A stretch of DNA of 64,000 bases from Gemmatimonadota bacterium (GTDB lineage: Bacteria; Gemmatimonadota; Gemmatimonadetes; Longimicrobiales; Gaopeijiaceae), in assembly GCA_022825135.1 (NCBI GenBank), contig JAJDYN010000005.1, positions 62,001-126,000 of the forward strand, given 5' to 3'. A program made the position numbers and the translations under genes. The notes beneath the pieces are model-generated. The model had not been told where the DNA came from and made no database searches. It saw nothing but the letters and a program-made list of their open reading frames with translations. Below, piece after piece: positions 17,716-27,151 of the stretch. Every line of letters starts with the position of its first letter. Position 1 is the first letter of the stretch.

Positions 17716-18612
17716 TCACCCCAGCGCGAACCCGAGCCCGAGCAGGACTCCGAACGAGCCCAGGAAGCGGGCGGTCCCGGCCAGTGCGCGGTTGAGCGCC
17801 TCCGGCTCGCGGAAGGTCAGAACCAGCCTCAGCGGCCCCGCCACCGCCGGAAGCGCGAACAGGGAGAGCAGGACCCACCGGCTCCAGCCGTGCAGCCCCA
17901 TCCCGGCGACGGGGACGGCGGCGGTCAACCCCAGCAGGAAGACGTACTGCGCCTTCGTCCACCCGACGCCCATGCGCACCGCAAGGGTGCGCTTGCCGGC
18001 GCGCGCGTCCGTCTCCATGTCGCGCAGGTTGTTCACCACCAGGATCGCGGTGCTGGCGGCCCCCAGCGCGATTCCCGCAGTCAGGGAGTCCGGACGGAAC
18101 TCCAGCACCTGCACGTAGCAGGTCCCCGCGACGGCCACCAGGCCGAAGAAGACGAACACGAACAGGTCGCCCAGCCCGTGATACCCCAGCGGCCAGGGCC
18201 CACCCGTGTAGGCGATCCCCGAGGCGATGCAGGCCACGCCGAGCACCAGCAACGGCCACCCCGCCACCACCCCCAGGTAGACCCCCGCGGCCATGGAGAG
18301 CCCGAACGCCAGAAACGCTCCCCGCAACACGGCCCGTCCTTCGATCAACCCGGCCTGGGTGACGCGGACGGGACCCAGCCGCCCCTCGTCGTCTCCGCCC
18401 TTCTGGTAGTCGTAGTAGTCGTTGGCCAGGTTCGTCCCGATCTGAATCAGCATCGCCACGGCGAGCGCCGCCAGCGCGGGCAGCATGGCGAAACCGCCGT
18501 GCATGTGCGCCAGCCCGGTGCCGGCGGCGACCGGCGCGATGGCGGCGGTGAGGGTGCGGGGCCGACAGGCCATCACCCAGGCCCGGGTCCGGGATATGCT
18601 CCCGCCGGTCAT
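17716..18612 (-). CDS. menA: 1,4-dihydroxy-2-naphthoate polyprenyltransferase
   Basis: 298 residues, a UbiA-superfamily membrane prenyltransferase with about eight helices. The first Asp-rich motif NLANDYYDYQKGGDDEGR lies near residues 62-79. The second is NNLRDMETDARAGKRT. It attaches the polyprenyl chain to dihydroxynaphthoate in the inner membrane. ATG 18612. It is followed at once by menE and preceded by menB. Confidence 0.95.
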   Translation of the reverse strand: MTGGSISRTRAWVMACRPRTLTAAIAPVAAGTGLAHMHGGFAMLPALAALAVAMLIQIGTNLANDYYDYQKGGDDEGRLGPVRVTQAGLIEGRAVLRGAFLAFGLSMAAGVYLGVVAGWPLLVLGVACIASGIAYTGGPWPLGYHGLGDLFVFVFFGLVAVAGTCYVQVLEFRPDSLTAGIALGAASTAILVVNNLRDMETDARAGKRTLAVRMGVGWTKAQYVFLLGLTAAVPVAGMGLHGWSRWVLLSLFALPAVAGPLRLVLTFREPEALNRALAGTARFLGSFGVLLGLGFALG

Positions 18613-18713
18613 GCTTCAGCCCGGCCGGTCCCGTCCGAACATCGCGACGCCCCGGCCTCGCGGCGGCCGTGTCCGGCCCGGAGTCCTCACACGCTCGAGT
18701 CCGGCCCGCGCGC

Positions 18714-19550
18714 CTACGGCAGCCACGGATACTTGCGGAAGTCCGGTTTGCGCTTCTGCAGGTAGGCGTTCCTGCCCTCCTGTCCCTGTTCCGTCATGTA
18801 GAAGAGCAGGGTCGCGTTGCCGGCGAGTTCCTGGAGGCCGGTCTGTCCGTCCACGTCGGCGTTGAAGGCGGCCTTCAGGCAGCGGATCGCCAGCGGGCTC
18901 TTGTCCAGGATCTCCTGTGCCCACTGCCAGCCCTCCATCTCCAGCTCCGCCACCGGCACGACCTTGTTGACCAGCCCCATCTCAAGCGCCTCGGCGGCGT
19001 CGTACTGGCGGCACAGGTACCAGATCTCGCGCGCCTTCTTCTGCCCCACGATCCGAGCCAGATACGAGGAGCCGTACCCCCCGTCGAAGCTGCCCACGAT
19101 GGGCCCGGTCTGGCCGAAGACGGCGTTGTCCGCGGCGATGGTGAGGTCGCATACGACATGCAGCACATGGCCGCCGCCGATGGCGTATCCGGCCACCAGC
19201 GCGATGACCGGCTTGGGCATCGTGCGCATGTAGCGCTGCAGCTCGAGCACGTTCAGCCGCGGCACGCCGTCTCCGCCCACGTAACCGGCGTCGCCGCGCA
19301 CGCGCTGATCACCCCCGGAGGAGAACGCGTACTTGCCGTCCTTCGCGGGGCCGTTGCCGGTGAAGAGGACAACACCGATGTCCATGTCCTCGCCGGCGTC
19401 GCGGAAGGCCTCCTGCAGCTCGAACAACGTCTCCGGGCGGAAGGCGTTGCGCACTTCGGGACGGTTGAAGGCGATGCGCGCCACCCCGTCGCACTTGTGA
19501 TAGGTGATGTCCCCGTACTCGCGGACCTGCTTCCAGTCCGGCTCTTTCAT
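18714..19550 (-). CDS. menB: 1,4-dihydroxy-2-naphthoyl-CoA synthase
   Basis: 278 residues, crotonase superfamily. MenB features are the N-terminal [23 protein letters not shown], the oxyanion segment [18 protein letters not shown], the [21 protein letters not shown] stretch and the typical C-terminal YPWLP. ATG 19550 has GGGAGATCGCGA upstream; an in-frame start at 19592 is less well placed. It catalyses the Dieckmann-type ring closure in menaquinone synthesis. Confidence 0.96.
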   Translation of the reverse strand: MKEPDWKQVREYGDITYHKCDGVARIAFNRPEVRNAFRPETLFELQEAFRDAGEDMDIGVVLFTGNGPAKDGKYAFSSGGDQRVRGDAGYVGGDGVPRLNVLELQRYMRTMPKPVIALVAGYAIGGGHVLHVVCDLTIAADNAVFGQTGPIVGSFDGGYGSSYLARIVGQKKAREIWYLCRQYDAAEALEMGLVNKVVPVAELEMEGWQWAQEILDKSPLAIRCLKAAFNADVDGQTGLQELAGNATLLFYMTEQGQEGRNAYLQKRKPDFRKYPWLP

Positions 19551-19667
19551 TCGCGATCTCCCGCTCTCTGCTTCATGCGCGATCTCCGGCAATCCGGCGG
19601 CCCGGCACGCGCGTCTCTCCGTGCGATCCCTGGGGAATATGGCGCGCCGGCGACGCTGCCTCGGCGC

Positions 19668-21428
19668 TCAGCCCTGGTCGACGGCGTCATACACCGCCTG
19701 ACGACGAAGACGGTTCCGCTCCCGGTCCGTTACGACCTCGACAATCCCGCTCCCGCCCCGGGCGATCGCCCGCTCCAGCGACGACCCCAGCTGCGCCCGA
19801 GTCCGGACGCGCTCGTGCGGCAACCCGTAGAGGGCGGCCGCGTGGGCGAAGTCCAGCCCGTGCGGCGTCGCGAAGTGCCGGGTGAACGCCGGTTCGAAGT
19901 CCCGGATGGGGAGGAAATGGAAGATACCGCCCCCGTCGTTGTTGACCAGCACGAAGATCACCTCGGCGTGGTCGCGCGCGCTCAGGAGCCCGTTCATGTC
20001 GTGGAAGAACGCCACGTCGCCGACGATGGCCAGCACCGGGCCCCCTCCCCCGGCGGCGACGCCCGCGGCCGACGACAGGATGCCGTCGATGCCGCTGGCC
20101 CCGCGGTTGCCGTGAACCAGAAGGGGCTTCCGGCTGGGGAAGGCGAAGGCGTCCAGGTCGCGCACCGGCATGCTCGACGACACGAAGATGGTGCTCCCGG
20201 GAGGCGCGGCGCGCACGACTTCCGCGCACACGGCGCCTTCGAAGAGCTCGCCTCGCGAACTCTCGGCGAACGCACGCGCGGCTGCCTGCTCGGCCCGGCG
20301 CCAGAGGCCGGACCAGGCATCCTCCGAGTCACGACCCGCCCTCAACTCCGCGCACAACGCTTCGGCGAAGGCCGCGACATCGGCGCGCAGGTAGTCGCTG
20401 GCGACGTTGAGGTGATCCTTCCAGCGATCCCCGGCATCGATCACCCACTGCTCGCCTCCCGCTTCCGCCAGGAGCGACAGCAGATTCGCGGAGGTGGGGC
20501 TCGCGCCGAGACGCAGGACCAGCTCGGGGCGCAGCGGCTCCCGCGTGAGCGCGTCTCCGAGGAAGAGGTCGTAGCCGCCGATGCGCAGCGCCCCCTCGGC
20601 GTCTCCGAAGCGGGCGCCGGAGAGGGCGTCGGGGAGCAGCGGATACCCGGTGGTGGCGGCCAGGGCCTTCGCGGCGCGCCCGTCGCGCTCCGGCTCGGGC
20701 GAGGGGCCGGCTACGATCAGGCCGCGATCGACCTCCCGCACCCGCGCGGCAAGCTCGGTCAGCGGGCCGGCGGGCGGCGCGGAGCGGCGGACAGCGATGC
20801 GCGTGAGAGACGCCGCTTGCGCGCGGCCCCGCAGCGCCAGCGGATGCGCGGCGGCGAACCCGTCCGGAATGTCGCCGGGAAGGGGGGTGGGTGCGAGCGG
20901 CATTGCGAAGGGCAGGTTCACGTGCACCGGGCCGGCCGGCCGGCCCAACGAGGACGCCACCGCGCGCGCCGCTACTGCCCGCAGATGCACGAGCGCCTCG
21001 GCGTCGACCTCGGGCGGCGCAGCCTCCACGAAGTCGCGGACATGCCTGCCGAATATCCCGGCCTGGTCGATCGCCTGGTTCGCGTCCGCGCCCCGCAACC
21101 GGTGCGGCCGGTCGGCGGTCAGCAGCAGGAGGGGCGCCCCGCTGTACGATGCCTCCACCACGGCCGGAAAGAGGTTGGCGACCGCGGTCCCCGAGGTGGT
21201 GATCACCGCTGCCGGCCGCCCCGTCCGCTTGCCCAGCCCGAGCGCGAAGAACGCCGCCGACCGCTCGTCCAGGAGGGTGAAGATCCGCAGCCGCGCGTCC
21301 GCCGCGGCGGCCATGGCCAACGGGGCGGAACGGTAGCCGGGCGCCAGCACGACCTCGCACACTCCGGCGCGCGCCAACTCGTCCAGCAGGACGCCGGCCC
21401 ACATCAGGTTCCGGTTTGGACCGGTCAC
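19668..21428 (-). CDS. menD: 2-succinyl-5-enolpyruvyl-6-hydroxy-3-cyclohexene-1-carboxylate synthase
   Basis: 586 residues, a thiamine-diphosphate enzyme of normal MenD length. Visible are the N-terminal pyrimidine-binding part (VLAPGYRSAPLAMA, SAAFFALGLGKRTGRPAAVITTSGTAVANLFPAVVEAS) and the diphosphate-binding GDVAFFHDMNGLL...VNNDGGGIFHFLP near 430-470. It begins at a GTG 13 bases after the menF stop. It condenses isochorismate with 2-oxoglutarate. Confidence 0.96.
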   Translation of the reverse strand: MTGPNRNLMWAGVLLDELARAGVCEVVLAPGYRSAPLAMAAAADARLRIFTLLDERSAAFFALGLGKRTGRPAAVITTSGTAVANLFPAVVEASYSGAPLLLLTADRPHRLRGADANQAIDQAGIFGRHVRDFVEAAPPEVDAEALVHLRAVAARAVASSLGRPAGPVHVNLPFAMPLAPTPLPGDIPDGFAAAHPLALRGRAQAASLTRIAVRRSAPPAGPLTELAARVREVDRGLIVAGPSPEPERDGRAAKALAATTGYPLLPDALSGARFGDAEGALRIGGYDLFLGDALTREPLRPELVLRLGASPTSANLLSLLAEAGGEQWVIDAGDRWKDHLNVASDYLRADVAAFAEALCAELRAGRDSEDAWSGLWRRAEQAAARAFAESSRGELFEGAVCAEVVRAAPPGSTIFVSSSMPVRDLDAFAFPSRKPLLVHGNRGASGIDGILSSAAGVAAGGGGPVLAIVGDVAFFHDMNGLLSARDHAEVIFVLVNNDGGGIFHFLPIRDFEPAFTRHFATPHGLDFAHAAALYGLPHERVRTRAQLGSSLERAIARGGSGIVEVVTDRERNRLRRQAVYDAVDQG

Positions 21429-21441
21429 CTTCCGTCGACGC

Positions 21442-22821
21442 TCAGCGAATGCCGCGGGCCCCGGCCGCGTCCAGCGCGCGCAGCACCGGCTCGAACTTGA
21501 TCCCGGTCTCGTCCCACTCGGCCTCGGGGTCCGAACCGGGCACGATCCCCGCGCCCGCGAAGAGCCGCCAGGTGGTGGAGCGCGCCACCGCGGTGCGCAG
21601 CGCCGGCACGAAGACCCCGTCGCCGCGGGTGTCGAACCATCCTACCGGGCCGGCGTACCATCCGCGCTCGAAGGGCTCTTTCCTGGAGAGCAGGTCGAGG
21701 GCCGCGTCGCGGGCCAGGCCGCAGACGGCGGGCGTCGGATGGAGCGCCGCCACCAGTTCCAGCACCGATGCTCCGGGCTGCAGAATCGCCTTGATGCGCG
21801 TCTCCAGGTGCTGGATGCGGGCCAGCGTGAGCACGTGCGGCTCGGTCTGGACTTCGACCGTGCGGGACAGCGGCTCCAGGCGCGCGACCATGTCCTTCAC
21901 GGTGAATGCGTGTTCGACCCGATCCTTGGCGCTGTTGAGGAGCTGACGGGCGAGGGCGCGCTGCTCCTCGTCCGTCTCGCCGCGGGACACTGAACCGGCG
22001 ACGGCGGTCGCGCTGAAGCGGTCGCCCCGCACGGTGGCGAGCGCCTCCGGGGTGGCGCCGACGATCGGCGACCCGGCTTCGGGTTCGAAGAGGAACACAT
22101 GGGCGTCCGCATTCTCACGCCGCAGGTATTCGAGCACCTCCACCGGATCGATGGCGCCCGTGGTGGATACGTCGAGGATGCGCGCGAGCACCGCCTTCTC
22201 CATCCGTCCGTCCTGGATGGCCGACAGGATCTCCTCGACCGCCCGCTGCCAGCTCCGGCGCCCCGAGCGCAGGCGGGCGGCTGGATGCACCGCCCGACGA
22301 TTCCGCTTTCGAGCAGCCCGGGCCACCCCCTTCAGCGTGTAGGCGAGCCGCGCCCGCAGCTGGCCGCGCACCGTCGCCAGGTCCTCCCCGGGGCCGGCCA
22401 GCGCCTGGGTGGTGAGGCGTACGGTCTCCCCGTCGTGCTCCAACTCCAGGTCCGGCACGACGAAGCGCGCGCTCGGGAACGCGGCCCAGAAATCCCGCGG
22501 CACATGATCGTCCCGGAAGGAAAAGCCCCCGTAGAAGCGCAGAGCGGCGTCCCGCCCCCGCCTTCGCCATCCGTTCCCGTTCTCGGGACGCGCGAACCTC
22601 CGCGCCCGGTCCTGGATCTCGAGGAAGCGATCGCGCGACCCGGAGGCGGACTGAACCACCAGGGACTCGAGTTCTCCGACATGGGCCAGCCATCCCCGGC
22701 CCCGCGCCCAGAAGCCCCGGGGACGGCCTCGGCCCCATCTCAGGAACGCACCCGGCTCGACACTGTCGTGCTCGACGGTTTCGCGAACCAGCACGAAGCG
22801 CGGGGGTGCCTGTAGTCTCAT
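21442..22821 (-). CDS. menF: Isochorismate synthase
   Basis: 459 residues from ATG 22821. The C-terminal half is a chorismate-binding enzyme domain with KAVLARILDV, FLFEPEAGSPIVGATPE, SVSRGETDEEQ, LHPTPAVCGL and RGWYAGPVGWFDTRGDG. It heads the men cluster, so isochorismate synthase fits better than the anthranilate or salicylate relatives. No Shine-Dalgarno is evident at 22821. The reading frame stays open upstream to 23229, but that extension is low-complexity and overlaps the divergent aminotransferase gene. Confidence 0.92.
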   Translation of the reverse strand: MRLQAPPRFVLVRETVEHDSVEPGAFLRWGRGRPRGFWARGRGWLAHVGELESLVVQSASGSRDRFLEIQDRARRFARPENGNGWRRRGRDAALRFYGGFSFRDDHVPRDFWAAFPSARFVVPDLELEHDGETVRLTTQALAGPGEDLATVRGQLRARLAYTLKGVARAARKRNRRAVHPAARLRSGRRSWQRAVEEILSAIQDGRMEKAVLARILDVSTTGAIDPVEVLEYLRRENADAHVFLFEPEAGSPIVGATPEALATVRGDRFSATAVAGSVSRGETDEEQRALARQLLNSAKDRVEHAFTVKDMVARLEPLSRTVEVQTEPHVLTLARIQHLETRIKAILQPGASVLELVAALHPTPAVCGLARDAALDLLSRKEPFERGWYAGPVGWFDTRGDGVFVPALRTAVARSTTWRLFAGAGIVPGSDPEAEWDETGIKFEPVLRALDAAGARGIR

Positions 22822-23041
22822 TTGTCGGGTAGGTGGCGTCCGTTGCCCCTGCGGGGACGATTTTGGCGAAGGCCTGTGCTCCGGTCGGCGGCTGCCCCGG
22901 CCAGCCTGCGGCGACAGCGCCGGAAAACGTTCACCATGCCCGCGATGACGTGCAAGGGGCGCGTTGCCCCGCCTCCGGCGCGCGCCTATCATGAGCGGGG
23001 TTTTCTCACCCGTTTTCACCTCTTTCGCCACGAGGAAACCG

Positions 23042-24169
23042 ATGGACCGCAGACACTTCGTTCGTTCCGGCGCGACCCTCGGAGCCCTCGGCATGGGAGG
23101 TCTGGGCTTCCCCCGCTTCGCGAGCGCCACCTGGTCCCCCCGGCTCCAGGCCGACGGAGCCATCCGCATGAATTCCAACGAGAACCCGCTGGGGCTCTCG
23201 CCGGAGGCCCGCCAGGCCGTCATCGACAACCTCGACCTCGCGAACCGCTATCCGGGCGATCTGATCGGGCAGCTCAGCGACAGGATGTGCGCCTACTACG
23301 GCATCACGCCCGACCAGCTCGTGCTCGGGGCAGGCTCCACCGAGATCCTGCAGATGATCGTGCAGGCCTATGCGTCGCCGCTTCGCAAGCTGGTGCTCGC
23401 CGAGCCCACCTTCGAGGACGTAAACGACTATCGCGACACCTACCCGTACGATGTTGTGACCGTCCCCCTCACCTCGACGTACGAGCACGACCTGAACCGC
23501 ATGCGGGACGAGTCCGAGAAGGACAGCCGCCCGGCCATGGTCTACGTCTGCAACCCCAACAACCCCACTGGCACCATCACGTCCAGCGCCGAACTCGACA
23601 ACTGGATCGCGGACGCGCCCGAGCACGTGCTCTTCCTCATGGACGAGGCGTACTACGAGTTCGTCGAGGACCCCGCGTACTGGTCCGCACTCAAGTGGGT
23701 GCACGACCGGCCCAACGTGATCGTCGCGCGCACCTTCTCGAAGATCTACGGGATGGCGGGTCTTCGCCTGGGCTTCGGCATCGCGCACCCGCACGCGATC
23801 CGGCGCATGCAGGATTTCGCCATACACAGCAGCGCCAACCAGCTGGCGCTGGCGGCCGGCATCGCCTGCTTCGGCGACGAGGAGCTGATGGCGAGGAGCC
23901 GCGAGGTGAACCGCGAAGCCCGCCAGGTCACCGAGGCCTGCCTCGACGAACTCGGCCTCGAGTACCTGCCCACCCACGCCAACTTCCTGATGCACCGCAT
24001 CAGCGGCGATCTGGACACGTACATCAACCGCATGAGCGACGCCGGCCTCCTGGTAGGCCGCAGGTTCCCGCCCATGCTCGACTACAACCGCCTCTCCTTC
24101 TCTCTCCCCGAGCACATGGAGCAGTGGGCCGAGACCCTGCGCGACTTCCGCGGCAAGGGCTGGGTGTAG
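23042..24169 (+). CDS. Tat-exported PLP aminotransferase, histidinol-phosphate type
   Basis: 375 residues, fold-type I aminotransferase. The N-terminus MDRRHFVRSGATLGALGMGG is a twin-arginine signal (RRHFVRS), so the protein is predicted to act outside the cytoplasm, unlike the biosynthetic HisC. Catalytic features are NENPLG, the NPNNPTG loop near 171-177, Asp201 (DEAYYEF) and the PLP lysine Lys234 in RTFSKIYGMAGLRLGFG. ATG 23042 follows ACGAGGAAA. It is divergent from menF. The substrate is unknown; an imidazole or aromatic amino donor is only a guess from the family. Confidence 0.9.
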   Translation: MDRRHFVRSGATLGALGMGGLGFPRFASATWSPRLQADGAIRMNSNENPLGLSPEARQAVIDNLDLANRYPGDLIGQLSDRMCAYYGITPDQLVLGAGSTEILQMIVQAYASPLRKLVLAEPTFEDVNDYRDTYPYDVVTVPLTSTYEHDLNRMRDESEKDSRPAMVYVCNPNNPTGTITSSAELDNWIADAPEHVLFLMDEAYYEFVEDPAYWSALKWVHDRPNVIVARTFSKIYGMAGLRLGFGIAHPHAIRRMQDFAIHSSANQLALAAGIACFGDEELMARSREVNREARQVTEACLDELGLEYLPTHANFLMHRISGDLDTYINRMSDAGLLVGRRFPPMLDYNRLSFSLPEHMEQWAETLRDFRGKGWV

Positions 24170-24175
24170 TCGCCC

Positions 24176-25117
24176 GTGACCGACAGCCAGGAAATATCCG
24201 GGCGTCCGGCCGGCCCGGAGGTCGGGCGGCCCACGGCCAGCGTGCGGGAGACGGCCCCGCGACGGGTCCCTTCCACGCGCCCCTTCCCCACCTTCGGGAG
24301 AGCCCTTGCGCTGGTGGTGCTGGTGCTGGTGCTCCAGGTAACGGTCGGGCTGTCGTTGACCCTGCTCGATCCGACGTCGGGGACCTACAGCCAACACCCG
24401 CTGGCGCTCGGCCTCGGGAACGTGCTCGCGTTCGGTCTGGTGATTCTGGGCGCCACAGCGCGCAGCGGCGTCGGCTTCCGCGAACCGTATCCGCTCCCGG
24501 CGGTTTCCGGCCGGGTGTTCGTCCTCACCGCCGTTCTCATCCTCGGCACGGTCATTCTGGTCTCCGAGGTCGACAACCTGACTCGCCTGGTCTTCCCGCC
24601 GCCCACGGCGCTGGCCGAGGCGTTCGAAGGACTTCTGGACACCGGAGCGCGCCCGTTCAGCAGCTTCTTCCTGCTCGTGGTCGTGGCGCCGGTGACCGAG
24701 GAATTGCTCTTCAGAGGCCTTATTCTCAGGGGCTTCCTCGCCAACTACTCGAAGAGACGCGCCATCCTGCTCTCCGCGCTGCTCTTCGCCGTGATGCACA
24801 CCAACCCGTGGCAGTTCATCTCCACCTTCGTCGCCGGCGTGTTGCTGGCCTGGCTGCTGATCGAGACGGGGTCGCTGCTGCCCTGCCTTTTCGCCCATGC
24901 GGTCGCCAACGGCACTGCCTGGCTCGCCGGGCTCACCGCGGTGGAGATTCCCGGCTTCACGACCAGCATCGGGGACGGCGTGCAGTTCCAGCCCTTCTGG
25001 CTGAACGCGTTGGGCGTGGCGTTCGCCGTGGGCGGCTATCTGCTCCTTCGGCGCACGTTCCGAGAGGCGGCTCGCCCGCCTGAGGATCTGTACCGCCGTC
25101 CCGGTCTCACCGCCTGA
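24176..25117 (+). CDS. CPBP family intramembrane metalloprotease
   Basis: 313 residues with several membrane helices. The CAAX-protease/bacteriocin-processing motifs are EELLFRG (Glu175-Glu176), FAVMHTNP (His208) and LFAHAVAN (His241). It starts at a GTG seven bases beyond the aminotransferase stop, so it is probably co-transcribed. Members cleave within the membrane; the target is unknown. Confidence 0.9.
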   Translation: MTDSQEISGRPAGPEVGRPTASVRETAPRRVPSTRPFPTFGRALALVVLVLVLQVTVGLSLTLLDPTSGTYSQHPLALGLGNVLAFGLVILGATARSGVGFREPYPLPAVSGRVFVLTAVLILGTVILVSEVDNLTRLVFPPPTALAEAFEGLLDTGARPFSSFFLLVVVAPVTEELLFRGLILRGFLANYSKRRAILLSALLFAVMHTNPWQFISTFVAGVLLAWLLIETGSLLPCLFAHAVANGTAWLAGLTAVEIPGFTTSIGDGVQFQPFWLNALGVAFAVGGYLLLRRTFREAARPPEDLYRRPGLTA

Positions 25118-25146
25118 ACCTCACCGCTCCGCGCGAGGAGCCGCCG

Positions 25147-25416
25147 ATGACCTCTCCCCCATCCGTCCGACCGGGATACTGGACGGTCAACCTGCGCTAT
25201 CTGGCCATCCTGCTCTCGATCTGGTTCCTGGTGTCGTTCGGGTGCGGCATCCTGTTCGCGGACGCGCTCAACGGTTTCCGGCTCCCCGGCACGGGCTTCA
25301 AAGTCGGGTTCTGGTTCGCCCAGCAGGGATCCATCTACGCGTTTCTTGTGCTCATCTTCGTCTACGTCCGGCTGATGAACCGCCTGGACCGCGAGTACGG
25401 GGTGGAGGAGGAATGA
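25147..25416 (+). CDS. DUF4212 symporter small subunit
   Basis: 89 residues with two membrane helices (about 19-40 and 53-75, GFKVGFWFAQQGSIYAFLVLIFVY). This is the DUF4212 small subunit that accompanies sodium:solute symporters. ATG 25147 follows GAGGAGCCGCCG. The large subunit gene starts 14 bases after the stop. Confidence 0.92.
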   Translation: MTSPPSVRPGYWTVNLRYLAILLSIWFLVSFGCGILFADALNGFRLPGTGFKVGFWFAQQGSIYAFLVLIFVYVRLMNRLDREYGVEEE

Positions 25417-25429
25417 GGGGGGCGGTCCG

Positions 25430-27151
25430 ATGAACGTTCAGGCCTGGACCTTCACCCTGGTCGCGATTTCCTTCGCGCTCTACATCGGCGTGGCGGTGTG
25501 GTCGCGGGCGAACACCACCCGTGACTTCTACGTCGCCGGCAAGGGCGTCCCCCCGCTGGCCAACGGCATGGCGACCGCCGCCGACTGGATGTCGGCCGCA
25601 TCGTTCATCTCGATGGCCGGGCTGATCGCGTTCCTGGGCTACGACGGCTCGGTGTACCTCATGGGCTGGACCGGCGGCTACGTGCTGCTGGCGCTGCTGC
25701 TGGCCCCCTACCTGCGCAAGTTCGGGCGCTACACCGTCCCCGATTTCGTGGGCGACCGCTACTACTCGAAGACGGCGCGGGTGGTGGCGGTGGTGTGCGC
25801 CATCTTCATCTCGTTCACCTACGTGGCGGGCCAGATGCGCGGGGTGGGCATCGTCTTCAGCCGCTTCCTCGAGGTGCCGATCGAGTGGGGCGTGGCGATC
25901 GGCATGGCCATCGTCTTCTTCTACGCCGTGCTCGGCGGCATGAAGGGGATCACGTACACGCAGGTGGCACAGTACTGCGTGCTCATCTTCGCCTACATGG
26001 TGCCCGCCATCTTTCTCTCGATCCTCATCACCGGCAACGCCGTGCCCCAGCTCGGCCTGGGCGGCGCCGACCTGGTCAGCGGAGAGTACCTGCTGGACCG
26101 TCTCGACGGGCTCCACGAACAGCTGGGCTTCGCCGCCTACACGGACGGCTCCAAGTCGACGCTGGACGTGTTCGCGATCACGGCGGCGCTGATGGTGGGG
26201 ACGGCGGGCCTTCCGCACGTGATCATCCGCTTCTACACGGTTCCGCGCGTGCGCGACGCGAGGATCTCGGCGGGATGGGCGCTGCTCTTCATCGCCATTC
26301 TGTACACGACGGCGCCGGCGGTCGCGGTCTTCGCGCGCACCAACCTGATCAACACCGTGTCGGAGCAGCCCTACGAGGCGGTGCCGGAGTGGTTCACCAC
26401 CTGGGAGAACACCGACCTGATCGCCTACGAGGACCACAACGGCGACGGCCTGATCCAGTTCGTCGGCCCCGATGCCGTCGATGGCTCGGGGCAGGCGGTG
26501 CAGAACGAACTCACCATCGACCGCGACATCATGGTGCTGGCCAACCCGGAGATCGCGGGGCTGCCGGCCTGGGTGGTCGGGCTGGTGGCGGCGGGCGGGC
26601 TCGCGGCGGCGCTCTCCACGGCGGCGGGACTGCTGCTCGTCGTCTCCTCGGCGATCAGCCACGACCTGCTCAAGGGGGTCTTCCGGCCCGGCATTTCCGA
26701 GCGCGGCGAGCTTGTGTGGGCTCGCGTCAGCGCGGCCTTCGCGGTCGTGCTGGCCGGCTATCTGGGGATCAACCCGCCCGGGTTCGTCGCCCAGGTGGTG
26801 GCCTTCGCCTTCGGGCTTGCCGCGGCGTCGTTCTTCCCCGCCATCATTCTCGGCATCTTCTCGAGGCGGATGAACCGGGAGGGCGCGATCGCCGGGATGA
26901 TCTCGGGCATCGCCTTCACGGCCGCCTACATCATCTATTTCAACTACGTGAATCCCGGGGCCAACACGCCCGACAACTGGTTCCTCGGGATTTCGCCGGA
27001 GGGCATCGGGTTCGTGGGCATGCTGATCAACTTCGCGGTCTCGGTTACGGTGTCCCGTTTCAACCCTCCACCGCCCGAGGAGGTGGGCCGGCTGGTGGAG
27101 AACATCCGCGTGCCGAAAGGCTCGGGACCCGCGCACGAGGTGTCGGCATGA
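25430..27151 (+). CDS. Sodium:solute symporter family protein
   Basis: 573 residues, about 13 membrane helices, of the SSS family in the subgroup paired with DUF4212 (acetate/organic-acid permease-like). Visible are TTRDFYVAGKGVPPLANGMATAADWMSAASFIS near the start, GGLAAALSTAAGLLLVVSSAISHDL (Na+-site helix) and a conserved TAGLPHVIIRFYTVPRVRDAR. An insertion around 325-365 (TTWENTDLIAYEDHNGDG) looks like an external calcium-loop-type segment. Its stop overlaps the start of the amidohydrolase gene as ATGA, which suggests that the imported substrate and the hydrolase are linked. Confidence 0.93.
   Translation: MNVQAWTFTLVAISFALYIGVAVWSRANTTRDFYVAGKGVPPLANGMATAADWMSAASFISMAGLIAFLGYDGSVYLMGWTGGYVLLALLLAPYLRKFGRYTVPDFVGDRYYSKTARVVAVVCAIFISFTYVAGQMRGVGIVFSRFLEVPIEWGVAIGMAIVFFYAVLGGMKGITYTQVAQYCVLIFAYMVPAIFLSILITGNAVPQLGLGGADLVSGEYLLDRLDGLHEQLGFAAYTDGSKSTLDVFAITAALMVGTAGLPHVIIRFYTVPRVRDARISAGWALLFIAILYTTAPAVAVFARTNLINTVSEQPYEAVPEWFTTWENTDLIAYEDHNGDGLIQFVGPDAVDGSGQAVQNELTIDRDIMVLANPEIAGLPAWVVGLVAAGGLAAALSTAAGLLLVVSSAISHDLLKGVFRPGISERGELVWARVSAAFAVVLAGYLGINPPGFVAQVVAFAFGLAAASFFPAIILGIFSRRMNREGAIAGMISGIAFTAAYIIYFNYVNPGANTPDNWFLGISPEGIGFVGMLINFAVSVTVSRFNPPPPEEVGRLVENIRVPKGSGPAHEVSA

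Noticed and set aside
18669..21500. Plus-strand frame of about 940 codons opposite menB-menD
   Set aside because: It has no recognisable domain and lies antisense to well-supported menaquinone genes; GC-rich codons produce such open antisense frames.
22822..23229. N-terminal extension of MenF by 136 codons
   Set aside because: Low-complexity Arg/Pro-rich and overlapping the divergent aminotransferase gene; the start at 22821 gives a normal-length enzyme.
25795..27147. Upstream extension of the D-aminoacylase-like frame
   Set aside because: The extension runs out of frame through the symporter gene; the ATG at 27148 overlaps the symporter stop and starts a lipoprotein signal.
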